Assembly: GCA_003024985.2 (NCBI GenBank)
Contig: PXIH01S0038992.1
Direction: 5' to 3' (one strand)
Length of the DNA: 14,091 nt
Origin: Euperipatoides rowelli
Taxonomy: Eukaryota > Onychophora > Udeonychophora > Euonychophora > Peripatopsidae
In this document: piece by piece, positions 1 to 6,666 of the stretch
Layout: each line of letters begins with the position of its first letter
Position numbering within the stretch: position 1 is the stretch's first letter
Notes under the pieces: model-generated
The model's database searches: none
What the model saw: only the letters and a program-made list of their open reading frames with translations
Told to the model about the DNA's origin: nothing
Translations under genes and position numbers: made by a program

Positions 1-95
1 TGTTATGATTTTTATCATTGTTATGATTTTTATCATTGTTATGATTTTTATCATTGTTATGATTTTTATCATTGTTATGATTTTTATCATTGTTA
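1..95 (-). repeat. 18-bp in-frame tandem repeat (NNDKNH), five copies plus a partial
   Basis: The plus-strand unit TGTTATGATTTTTATCAT occurs at 1-18, 19-36, 37-54, 55-72 and 73-90 without mismatch, followed by the partial TGTTA at 91-95. The unit is a multiple of three and on the minus strand encodes Asn-Asn-Asp-Lys-Asn-His within the TPR protein. The array runs off the left edge, so its full copy number is unknown. Perfect identity between copies suggests recent expansion by slippage or recombination. There are no spacers, so it is not CRISPR. Confidence 0.97.
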
Positions 96-721
96 ATTAC
101 TACAATATTATCTTTATTTGAAAGTTTTGAATCAAGTTTTTCTAAGTTATCTTTTTTATTTCTTAAAAGCTCTATCATATATAGGATATCTGTTTTTTTT
201 TCTGTTTCAGGTTTTAAAGTTATAAATTGAGAATAATCATGAATGGCCATGGTGTAATTATCCCAGGCTTCTTTGTATATTTTTTTTTTATCGTTTATTT
301 TACCTTGTTCAACGTAAGCATTTGCACGATTTAGTAGAGCCTTATCATAATTTGGCAGTTCTTTTATGGCATTGCTGTAATATTTTATGGCAAGGTTGTA
401 ATAACCTTCTTTTCTTTTATACATCATATTTCCAAGCTCAAAATATAATATACGGTTAAGGCTTCCTCCTATGGATATTCCATCTAACAAGGCCCCTTCA
501 GCTTCTGTTAGTTTATAGCTTTCTCTATATGCAATAGCTAGAAGATAGTATGCTTCTTGTATTTTTGGATATTTTTTAATCGCATCGTTTAATGTTATGA
601 TTGCTTCTGTATAATTTTTGTTCTTAATTTGTTCTTGACCAATTCTAACTAACCTATGAGAATATATGAGGTTTAAATTTAAAAAGAAAATTATGAATAT
701 ATATTTGTAATTTTCAAACAT
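1..721 (-). CDS. Secreted TPR-repeat protein with hexapeptide tandem repeats, C-terminus beyond the left edge
   Basis: The frame is open from ATG at 721 to position 1, giving 240 visible residues with no stop. Residues 1-21 look like a signal peptide (hydrophobic core IFIIFFLNLNLIYS, probable cleavage after the Ser). Residues about 22-180 form three to four TPR-like helical pairs, such as YTEAIITLNDAIKKYP and YNLAIKYYSNAIKELPNY. A charged Lys/Asn-rich linker follows, and from residue 210 the hexapeptide NNDKNH repeats to the edge. AAAGGG at 732-737 is the ribosome-binding site, with 10 nt to the ATG; TATAAT at 740-745 lies just upstream without a clear -35. I infer an exported, periplasmic or surface scaffold protein. 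Its place beside the galU cluster matches the region of Borrelia lmp1 (surface-located membrane protein 1, also TPR-containing), but the visible part does not prove it is that gene. The coding strand carries A9 (193-201) and A10 (280-289) runs. Confidence 0.85.
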   Translation of the reverse strand, partial: MFENYKYIFIIFFLNLNLIYSHRLVRIGQEQIKNKNYTEAIITLNDAIKKYPKIQEAYYLLAIAYRESYKLTEAEGALLDGISIGGSLNRILYFELGNMMYKRKEGYYNLAIKYYSNAIKELPNYDKALLNRANAYVEQGKINDKKKIYKEAWDNYTMAIHDYSQFITLKPETEKKTDILYMIELLRNKKDNLEKLDSKLSNKDNIVVINNDKNHNNDKNHNNDKNHNNDKNHNNDKNHN

Positions 722-790
722 AAATAAAAGACCCTTTATATTATAGTAATAATACTTCATTTAATTTCAATAATAATATGATTTATACTT

Positions 791-2443
791 TTATTTTAAT
801 AAATAAATAAATTTTAATAGTTGCTTTTTTTGTAGTTCTTTTAATTTTTGTTCATTAATCATATTTTCATTATTATTGTAAATAATGAAGTATATAGCAG
901 GTACTGTTTTACTCAGATTATTAATTTGCATTAAGTCAAAATTTTCAAATTTTTTACATAATAATTCTAAAATGTTTTTTCTTTTCTTAATTGCTTTTAT
1001 AAAAACATATGAACTTTTAAAATCAAAGTTACTTTCATTTTGTTTTTCTAAGTTTTCTATGACTGAAGGAATTATAAACTTGTTTTTATCTACATGACAT
1101 ATTATATTGAAAACCAGATCAAAATGAGCATATTCTATTTTTGAATAAAAGGATAAAAAATAAATTAAAGCTTGACTTTGTACTTCAAAATTTTTTTTAT
1201 CAAAAAATTTTTTTATTGCTGGAAGATATTCCAATTGATTTTCTTCTGTATAATATGAATAAAAAGCAAGCCAGTTATAACTTTCAATTTTTTTATGGCT
1301 TTCGTTAATGTATTTTATGATGCTTTCTAGGAATATCTTTTTGTTATTTTGAATGATTTTTATAGTAATATTAGAATAAGGATTGAATTCTATTTGCTCA
1401 AAAGACTCCCAAAATTCAATTAGTTCTAATTTTACATTAATGAGTTCTTCTATCCTTTGATTGATATTTGATATATTATTCTGATAAATATATTGTATTG
1501 CAAGTAAAAAATCTTCCCATTTATGGGGTACTTTTTCTTTAAAAAACCAAATTAACTTTGTATTTGCTGTGAATTCGATTGCTAGGCTAAAATATTTTTT
1601 AAATTGTTTTTGTAAATTATTTGTTGTACAATTTGTAAATTCACTTATGAATTTATTAAAATTTAAGTTCTTATTTGATCCTTTGTAAAATAATTCATTG
1701 AAATTAAAGTTTTTTATTGTTTTAAAATATTCTAACAAATCATGATATTTTAAGCTCTTAATACTTTTTTTCGTGTGTTGAAGATATAATTTATTTATTC
1801 TATAAAATTTTCTAATGGAAATGCAAGCTACTGGCCAATATATAATGAAGATACATTTTTGTAATTTTATTAGTCTATCTTTTTTGGTAGCTAGTGGAAA
1901 AAAGAAAAGTTTTTTGACGTTTATTTTATTTAAAATATTATCTATTTGATCGAATTTTCTGTTTTTTATTGTAATTAAAATATCTAAAGTATCTTCTAAG
2001 TACTTTATATCTAAATCATTTGAGAAGTTTAGTATAAATTTTTTAAAGAGTTCTTTTTTAGTTTCATCTAAATTATTGTTGTTTTGTATTGTATTTAATT
2101 TTAACAAGTTATTTGCATCTAGTTGATATTTAAGATTTATTTTTTGTGTTATTAAGTTTTCTTCTTTTACTATCTGATTTAAATTTTTTTGTCTTATTAC
2201 TTTTAATATCCAGTCTTTTATTTCTTTCTTTTCTGTTGATTCATAATAATAATCTTCAATAGCTGTGTTTTTATTTGATTCAAAATAAGCTTTTGTAAGC
2301 TTAAAAACTTCATTTATGTTTTCTTCCTCAAGTTCATATAGGTTGAGAGAAATCATATATTTTAGACCAATATCATAGGTATATTTGCTTAAATAGTTTT
2401 TTAATGCATAAAGTAATGTGTAGAATTCTTTATTTTTTACCAT
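791..2443 (-). CDS. Conserved hypothetical 550-aa, mostly helical protein
   Basis: I do not recognise a family. The product is Lys/Asn/Ile-rich and predicted mainly alpha-helical, without an N-terminal signal peptide. One hydrophobic stretch (around residues 195-212, IFIIYWPVACISI) could be a buried helix or a single membrane segment. The C-terminal half (residues about 350-540) has a succession of amphipathic helices that could be a HEAT- or TPR-like solenoid, but no repeat consensus is clear. The ATG at 2443 lies 4 nt after the stop of the upstream galU-type gene and has no recognisable Shine-Dalgarno (upstream bases CTAAAATAAATTT). Translation is therefore probably coupled to that gene and the two share a transcript. 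A role in cell-envelope or sugar-nucleotide metabolism would be guilt by association only. Confidence 0.8.
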   Translation of the reverse strand: MVKNKEFYTLLYALKNYLSKYTYDIGLKYMISLNLYELEEENINEVFKLTKAYFESNKNTAIEDYYYESTEKKEIKDWILKVIRQKNLNQIVKEENLITQKINLKYQLDANNLLKLNTIQNNNNLDETKKELFKKFILNFSNDLDIKYLEDTLDILITIKNRKFDQIDNILNKINVKKLFFFPLATKKDRLIKLQKCIFIIYWPVACISIRKFYRINKLYLQHTKKSIKSLKYHDLLEYFKTIKNFNFNELFYKGSNKNLNFNKFISEFTNCTTNNLQKQFKKYFSLAIEFTANTKLIWFFKEKVPHKWEDFLLAIQYIYQNNISNINQRIEELINVKLELIEFWESFEQIEFNPYSNITIKIIQNNKKIFLESIIKYINESHKKIESYNWLAFYSYYTEENQLEYLPAIKKFFDKKNFEVQSQALIYFLSFYSKIEYAHFDLVFNIICHVDKNKFIIPSVIENLEKQNESNFDFKSSYVFIKAIKKRKNILELLCKKFENFDLMQINNLSKTVPAIYFIIYNNNENMINEQKLKELQKKQLLKFIYLLK

Positions 2444-2447
2444 AAAT

Positions 2448-3275
2448 TTATTTTAGTGTTTTTCTTAGTAAGTTTAGTAAATTTTCATCTTTTTGTGCAA
2501 TTCTTATTATTGTCTGTAAATATCCTTTAATATCCCCTGTATCAAGTCGTTCTCCTTCTATTATATGATAAACTACTTTTTTTAGATTCATGAGTTTTTT
2601 TAATGCGTAAACATGATAATATTCACCTTGTTTGTGTTTTTTAAATCCTTCTTCAAGGTATTCAAAGAATTCATAGGTATATAGATATCTTCCAATTGAT
2701 GCTTTATTGCTTGGTTCTTCACCTGCTTTAGGTTTTTCTATTATATCAAGAACATGTATTTTGTCCTTGTCTGTTTTTATAACTCCATATTTATTAATGC
2801 AAGGAGGATTTTCTAATACAGCTAATACAGTCTTTCCTGTTTTATTGTAAGTATCAATCAGCTGTTTTGTTAAAGGAAGCTTGCCTATGTGTAGATCATC
2901 AGGATACGCTACAACAATTGGCTCATTATGTATCCATGGTTTGACTTGTAGAAGGGCATGTCCTGTTCCTAGCATGTCTTTTTGTCGTACAAAAGCTATG
3001 TTAACATCATAAGATGTTATCTTATCTAATAGATTTACTTTATTTTCTTTAAAGAATGTGGTTTCAAATTCAATGTTGCGATCAAAGTAGTCTTCTAAAA
3101 CTTGCTTGTTTCTTGAACTTATTATTAGTATATCTTTAATTCCTGAATTTATGAATTCTTCAATTATGTAATCTATTGAGGGTTTGTTAAGTATTGGTAG
3201 CATTTCTTTTGGAATTACTTTTGTGATCGGCAAAAATCTTGTTCCATAACCTCCTGCTAATATAACACCTTTCAT
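2448..3275 (-). CDS. galU: UTP--glucose-1-phosphate uridylyltransferase
   Basis: This enzyme makes UDP-glucose and pyrophosphate from UTP and glucose-1-phosphate in the cytoplasm, feeding glycolipid and other glycoconjugate synthesis. The 275-residue product is slightly shorter than the usual 290-300. The nucleotidyltransferase signature GGYGTRFLPITK is at residues 8-19, followed by the catalytic-site segment PKEMLPI (22-28), GTGHAL (103-108), PDD (125-127), EKP (180-182) and RLDTGDIKGY (243-252). The usual GEIQLTDA segment is replaced by GEYYHVYA at about 217-224. The start ATG at 3275 is preceded by TAGGAAA, a good ribosome-binding site. The gene leads a two-gene unit with the 550-aa hypothetical. 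It is also called gtaB in Gram-positive nomenclature. Family assignment is firm; the exact sugar substrate is inferred. Confidence 0.93.
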   Translation of the reverse strand: MKGVILAGGYGTRFLPITKVIPKEMLPILNKPSIDYIIEEFINSGIKDILIISSRNKQVLEDYFDRNIEFETTFFKENKVNLLDKITSYDVNIAFVRQKDMLGTGHALLQVKPWIHNEPIVVAYPDDLHIGKLPLTKQLIDTYNKTGKTVLAVLENPPCINKYGVIKTDKDKIHVLDIIEKPKAGEEPSNKASIGRYLYTYEFFEYLEEGFKKHKQGEYYHVYALKKLMNLKKVVYHIIEGERLDTGDIKGYLQTIIRIAQKDENLLNLLRKTLK

Positions 3276-3345
3276 ATTTATTTCCTATTCTTAAAAATTA
3301 TATAGCTTATATAATTAAAAAACTTAATTTTATATTTTTTTAATT

Positions 3346-3367
3346 ATACATTATTTTGATAATGTAT
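3346..3367. promoter_or_regulatory. Perfect 9-bp inverted repeat between the divergent galU and rsmD genes
   Basis: The arms ATACATTAT (3346-3354) and ATAATGTAT (3359-3367) flank the loop TTTG, ending 12 nt before the rsmD ATG. The repeat lies in the 104-nt spacer of two divergent genes, where an operator would be expected, and overlaps the TATAAT-like sequence 3343-3348 read on the minus strand. It could equally be a weak RNA hairpin in the rsmD leader or a chance event in AT-rich DNA. Confidence 0.35.
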
Positions 3368-3379
3368 TAATATAAAGTA

Positions 3380-3919
3380 ATGTATGTAAGTTCTGGAAAA
3401 TACAAGGGCAGAAGAGTTTTTATTCCAAAGGGCCAGATTAGGCCTGTTATGTCTTTAGTAAGACAAGCTGTTTTTTCTATTATCTTTGATGAAATTTACG
3501 ATTCAAGGTTTCTTGATGTCTTTAGTGGTTCTGGAATAATAGCTTTGGAAGCTTTAAGTAGAGGTGCTAAACTTGCTCATTGTGTCGATAATAATAAATT
3601 AGCTAGATTTACCATGTTAAAAAATTTTGAATTCGTAGAGGAAGAGCATAAGAAATTTTTTATTAGAGCAGAAAATTTTCTTAAGAATCGTAGACTTTAT
3701 TATGATTTTATATACTTAGATCCACCTTTTCAATATAAAAATAAAGCATTATTACTTAATTATATTTCTGACAATCACTCTTTACCAAAAGGAGTAAAGA
3801 TTATTATTCATTATCCATATAGAGAAACTTTAGCTGAACAAATAGGAAACATTTTTAAGTTTGATACAAGAAAATATGGTGGTTCTAAGCTTGATTTTTT
3901 CATAAAACCAAATGCTTAA
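3380..3919 (+). CDS. rsmD: 16S rRNA (guanine(966)-N2)-methyltransferase RsmD
   Basis: RsmD methylates N2 of G966 in 16S rRNA in the assembled small subunit, using S-adenosylmethionine. The 179-residue length fits the family. The N-terminal segment RPVMSLVRQAVFSII (21-35) is the divergent counterpart of the RPT-D-VREALFNIL signature. SAM-binding motif I is FLDVFSGSGIIALEA (44-58), an acidic residue after strand 2 is Asp70, and the catalytic motif is DPPF at 114-117 in FIYLDPPF. The C-terminal RKYGGSKLDFF matches the family's YG-x-x-x-L ending. No good Shine-Dalgarno precedes ATG 3380 (bases AATATAAAGTA); the in-frame ATG at 3362 is followed by a stop, so 3380 is the only sensible start. The gene converges on the next one with a gap of only 7 nt. 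Confidence 0.93.
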   Translation: MYVSSGKYKGRRVFIPKGQIRPVMSLVRQAVFSIIFDEIYDSRFLDVFSGSGIIALEALSRGAKLAHCVDNNKLARFTMLKNFEFVEEEHKKFFIRAENFLKNRRLYYDFIYLDPPFQYKNKALLLNYISDNHSLPKGVKIIIHYPYRETLAEQIGNIFKFDTRKYGGSKLDFFIKPNA

Positions 3920-3926
3920 TGAGTTT

Positions 3927-5441
3927 TCAGTTATAGTAGGGAATTCTAATAAGTTCTAACTTATTAATTTCATTAATATGATTCCTTATTTCAAAATTGC
4001 TTGTATTTTTTAAAAGACTTTTTGTGTATTCTCCATTATCTTGCTTAATAGATAATTGGTTTATTTCTAAGTCCATTAATATATCTTCATATTGATAAAC
4101 ATTATTCTGCTTCTTCAATACTGACACAATGGGCTTAATGTCCATTGTGTATTCAACAACAACTACTTCAAAAAGCAACTCGTTTGTTTCTTTATTATAT
4201 ATGTAAAGAATTTGATTATTGTCAAATGGAGCTAGTACTGCAAGGAAAATTTCTAACATTTTAGAATCAAATATTTTATTTGGATTATAGATTTCAGACT
4301 TTTCTTTTTGCCATATATATTCGCTACTATTTTTTTTTAAGTAATTAATTGCTTCAAGTGCGTTAACAGGCTCTTTATATACTATTGGATTAACTATTTC
4401 ATCATAAAAATCTACTATTTGAAAAATCCTTATAAATTCATGTACAAACTTATTTGAAGTATCTAGAAAGTTTTTCTGTTGAGTTATAATCATTTTTGAA
4501 ATTGCTGATATATCTTCTCTGTTTCTAAGTAGATTTTTGGTAACATTTATATGGCATTCTAGCTTGTTGAATTTATCCTTATGTCCTATTAGCAATTTCT
4601 CATCTTTTAGTGAGATTTTGTTAGAAAATGTTTTTAATATTGTTGTATGCATTAGTCCTAATGGATGAAGTAACACACCTAAAGCTCCTTGTAAAATAAT
4701 ATCTGTGTCATAAAAAAATTCTGTAAATTGATCATATTGATTTTTATCTAATGAGAATTTTAAATTAGAACGTGGTGCATTATTTAGAGCTCTTATTTTA
4801 TTTAGATTTGCAATAGTAATTAAGAAGTATATTGTAGTATCCACAGCGTGCATTAAAACACTATCGCCTTCAATACTTATTTTTTCATTTACTAACTTAT
4901 AGTTTCTTCTAACAGAATATAAATATAATTTTGATAGTACCATTTTATTTTTTAAATTATCTTTTGTTCTAATTTTTTTTGTATCGAAATAATGATATAT
5001 TTCTAGTAAAATTTTTTGTAAGGCTATTATTTTTGATTTAGAAAAAATCTTTAAGCTTCCTTCTAATATTTCTCTTTGATATATTGTACTTGGTTCGTTT
5101 TCCATTAAAATATTAAGTCCCAACAACTTTTTTTTACCTTGAAGTTTAAAACAGTTATCTTCTTCATTAAAAGGAACATAAATTTCTTTTAATTTTTCAA
5201 TTAATATTTTTTTCATAGAGTTTAATTCATCATCAAGCAATTGTGTATTAATTTCATTTGAGATTATTTCAAAAGTTTCATCAGATTTCACTACTGGAAT
5301 ATAATTCACATTTCCTTTACGTAGAATATCTATTATTTTATCAGTGACTTTTGTTGTAAGTTTAGATAGATTTCCTATGGTTGTAAAAATTATATCTTCT
5401 TTATTTAAATTCTTAATGTCTTTAAGTTCTTTCAATGTCAT
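3927..5441 (-). CDS. Degenerate HD-GYP domain protein (probable pseudo-phosphodiesterase)
   Basis: I read this 504-aa protein as an HD-GYP family member with a ruined active site. Residues about 13-52 (KEDIIFTTIGNLSKLTTKVT... VNYIPVV) resemble the short N-terminal module that precedes many HD-GYP domains. The HD-GYP-like core runs from about residue 195 to 445: H198 in LMHAVDTTIY, LLHPLG at 257-262 where the family has LLHDIG, GH at 286-287, QQKNFLDTSNKF (321-332) where the family has HHE-x-LDGSGYP, IVDFYDEI (342-349), then EAINYL, FDSKMLEIFL and a C-terminal beta segment ILYIYNKETNELLFEVVVVE. Catalytic HD-GYP enzymes hydrolyse cyclic di-GMP; here the HD Asp is Pro260 and the HH pair is Gln-Gln, so catalysis is unlikely. 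It may bind a ligand or partner instead. The ATG is 37 nt downstream of tRNA-Phe, with only a weak AAGAA ribosome site. Confidence 0.65.
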   Translation of the reverse strand: MTLKELKDIKNLNKEDIIFTTIGNLSKLTTKVTDKIIDILRKGNVNYIPVVKSDETFEIISNEINTQLLDDELNSMKKILIEKLKEIYVPFNEEDNCFKLQGKKKLLGLNILMENEPSTIYQREILEGSLKIFSKSKIIALQKILLEIYHYFDTKKIRTKDNLKNKMVLSKLYLYSVRRNYKLVNEKISIEGDSVLMHAVDTTIYFLITIANLNKIRALNNAPRSNLKFSLDKNQYDQFTEFFYDTDIILQGALGVLLHPLGLMHTTILKTFSNKISLKDEKLLIGHKDKFNKLECHINVTKNLLRNREDISAISKMIITQQKNFLDTSNKFVHEFIRIFQIVDFYDEIVNPIVYKEPVNALEAINYLKKNSSEYIWQKEKSEIYNPNKIFDSKMLEIFLAVLAPFDNNQILYIYNKETNELLFEVVVVEYTMDIKPIVSVLKKQNNVYQYEDILMDLEINQLSIKQDNGEYTKSLLKNTSNFEIRNHINEINKLELIRIPYYN

Positions 5442-5478
5442 TAAAATTCTTACATGTTTTATCTTATTTTAAGTCAAA

Positions 5479-5551
5479 TACCGCTGGAGAGAATTGAACC
5501 CCCGACACAAGGATCTTCAGTCCTTTGCTCTACCAACTGAGCTACAGCGGC
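5479..5551 (-). tRNA. tRNA-Phe (anticodon GAA)
   Basis: The 73-nt minus-strand sequence folds as a full cloverleaf. The acceptor GCCGCTG pairs with CAGCGGT (one terminal G-U), the D stem is GCTC/GAGC, the anticodon stem is AAGGA/TCCTT with loop CTGAAGA giving anticodon GAA, and the T arm is GGGGG-TTCAATT-CTCTC. The discriminator base is A and CCA is not encoded. A strong promoter (5571-5599) precedes it and the HD-GYP-like gene starts 37 nt after its 3' end on the same strand. Confidence 0.97.
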
Positions 5552-5570
5552 TTAATGATACATGTTAATC

Positions 5571-5599
5571 ATTATTTCATAAAATAAAATTGTTGTCAA
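5571..5599 (-). promoter_or_regulatory. Sigma-70-type promoter of tRNA-Phe
   Basis: On the minus strand the perfect -35 TTGACA (5594-5599) is followed after 17 bp by AATAAT (5571-5576; five of six matches to TATAAT). Initiation would fall near 5564, about 13 nt before the mature tRNA end. It probably also drives the 504-aa gene behind the tRNA. Confidence 0.75.
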
Positions 5600-5666
5600 T
5601 ATAATTATTATAATAAATTCTACTTAAACTTTAGCTATTACATAAAATTAATGGTAAGGTGTAATT

Positions 5667-6089
5667 TTAGTTAGAAATTTTACTTCCTTCATTTATTATT
5701 GTAAATTTCTTTTTTTTTAAATCATAATCTAAGGAAGCTTTATGTAAAACATTATTATTATTTAAATCTATCATATAATATTTTATCATAATTCCTATTT
5801 TTATTGTTTTATTCATAATATTTTCAATGCTGTTAGGAAGTATCTTATTGAATTCATCTTTCAAAATTATATTGATACTATCAATTCTATTAAACTGTTT
5901 ATATTTATGAGCCAATTCATCTTTAAACATAGTTTTAATTTCAAATTCCATGTCAGCGTAAGTTATTTCCCAGTCATTCCTTAACATAGCAGATCTAAAA
6001 GAAGACCCAAAGAAATAAATTATCATAATAATTATTATTAATATTGGACTAATTATAAATTTATTTATTTTTGTAAATTGCTTATACAT
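5667..6089 (-). CDS. Small membrane-anchored protein, paralog of the 6171-6560 product
   Basis: I do not recognise a named family. The 140-aa product has a short basic N-terminus (residues 1-10), a strong hydrophobic segment at about 11-28 (FIISPILIIIIMIIYFFG) and a polar remainder, so it is probably a signal-anchored protein with its C-terminus outside the cytoplasm. There is no lipobox cysteine. It aligns with its neighbour: EIKTMFKDEL (50-59) against QIKTMFTSEL, MIKYYMIDLNNNN (101-113) against LIKYYVKDSNNND, and LDYDLKKKKF (120-129) against LSYDLKNNQL. AAGGAT, 9 nt before ATG 6089, is a good ribosome-binding site, and a separate promoter can be drawn at 6139-6167. The pair sits between hflC and tRNA-Phe and reads the same way as hflKC. 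Function unknown. Confidence 0.8.
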   Translation of the reverse strand: MYKQFTKINKFIISPILIIIIMIIYFFGSSFRSAMLRNDWEITYADMEFEIKTMFKDELAHKYKQFNRIDSINIILKDEFNKILPNSIENIMNKTIKIGIMIKYYMIDLNNNNVLHKASLDYDLKKKKFTIINEGSKISN

Positions 6090-6138
6090 TTGTATTATCC
6101 TTAAGCATAATTTTTATTTTTTAGTTAATTAGTTAGGA

Positions 6139-6167
6139 ATAATAATAAATAATTTACTGTTTTACAA
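6139..6167 (-). promoter_or_regulatory. Possible promoter of the 5667-6089 gene
   Basis: On the minus strand TTGTAA (6162-6167; four of six to TTGACA) is followed after 17 bp by TATTAT (6139-6144; five of six to TATAAT), directly after the stop codon of the upstream paralog. Such matches arise easily in AT-rich DNA, so this is moderate evidence that the two paralogs can be transcribed separately. Confidence 0.4.
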
Positions 6168-6170
6168 GTT

Positions 6171-6560
6171 TTAGTTTATGTCAAGTTTTTTTAGTTGGTT
6201 GTTTTTCAAATCGTAGCTTAGAACAACTATATTTAAAGCATCATTGTTGTTTGAATCTTTAACATAGTATTTTATTAAAGCTTCTGCTTTTACAACCTTT
6301 GTCTTAAAATTTTTATCTTTTCTACTTACTTCATTATTTTCATTATCTTTATAAATTGTATAAATATCACTAAACTTATAGAATTTATGCTTCTTATTTA
6401 ATTCACTTGTAAACATAGTTTTAATTTGTTTTTCAATACTATTAGGGGTTATCCCCCAAGTATATCCAAATGTAACAGAATTTAATAAGTAAATTAACAG
6501 TATAAATCTTATTATTTTTGGACTTACTTCATAATAGTTAAATATTTTCTGATTTTTCAT
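6171..6560 (-). CDS. Small exported or membrane-anchored protein, paralog of the 5667-6089 product
   Basis: This 129-aa protein of unknown function has a hydrophobic segment at residues about 16-32 (IIRFILLIYLLNSVTFG) after a charged N-terminus, then a hydrophilic region ending in LDIN. The segment could be a cleaved signal peptide or an anchor; there is no cysteine, so it is not a lipoprotein. It shares with the downstream gene the blocks QIKTMFTSEL (45-54), LIKYYVKDSNNND (95-107) and LSYDLKNNQL (114-123), in the same order and spacing, so the two arose by tandem duplication. The start region is unusual: TATAAT at 6581-6586, then GAGAGA, then seven consecutive G (6568-6574), then ATTTAAA and ATG. 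A GGGG-ATAA-CCCC inverted repeat (6445-6456) lies within the coding sequence at the Gly-Ile-Thr-Pro codons. It follows hflC on the same strand after 106 nt. Confidence 0.8.
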   Translation of the reverse strand: MKNQKIFNYYEVSPKIIRFILLIYLLNSVTFGYTWGITPNSIEKQIKTMFTSELNKKHKFYKFSDIYTIYKDNENNEVSRKDKNFKTKVVKAEALIKYYVKDSNNNDALNIVVLSYDLKNNQLKKLDIN

Positions 6561-6567
6561 TTTAAAT

Positions 6568-6586
6568 CCCCCCCTCTCTCATTATA
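6568..6586 (-). promoter_or_regulatory. TATAAT followed by a GA repeat and a G7 tract at the start of the 129-aa gene
   Basis: Reading the minus strand, TATAAT (6581-6586) is followed by GAGAGA and GGGGGGG (6568-6574), then 7 nt to the ATG at 6560. The normal initiation distance would place the first transcribed base at the beginning of the G tract, and the same tract is the only purine-rich ribosome-binding site. No convincing -35 hexamer was found 16-18 bp upstream. A seven-G run is out of character for this AT-rich sequence. Confidence 0.5.
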
Positions 6587-6666
6587 ATTATGATTTCAAT
6601 TTTAAGATATTTCTCAAATTTACATTTACATACAATTTTTAAAGATTTATATTAAACAATAGTTTT

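Noticed and set aside
1-95. CRISPR-like array
   Set aside because: The repeat units are contiguous, with no spacers, and are in frame within a coding sequence.
885-1097. Plus-strand ORF of about 70 codons
   Set aside because: It lies wholly antisense inside the 550-aa gene and has no ribosome site or family features.
6561-6666. Rho-independent terminator after hflC
   Set aside because: No GC-containing stem followed by a T run is present on the minus strand.
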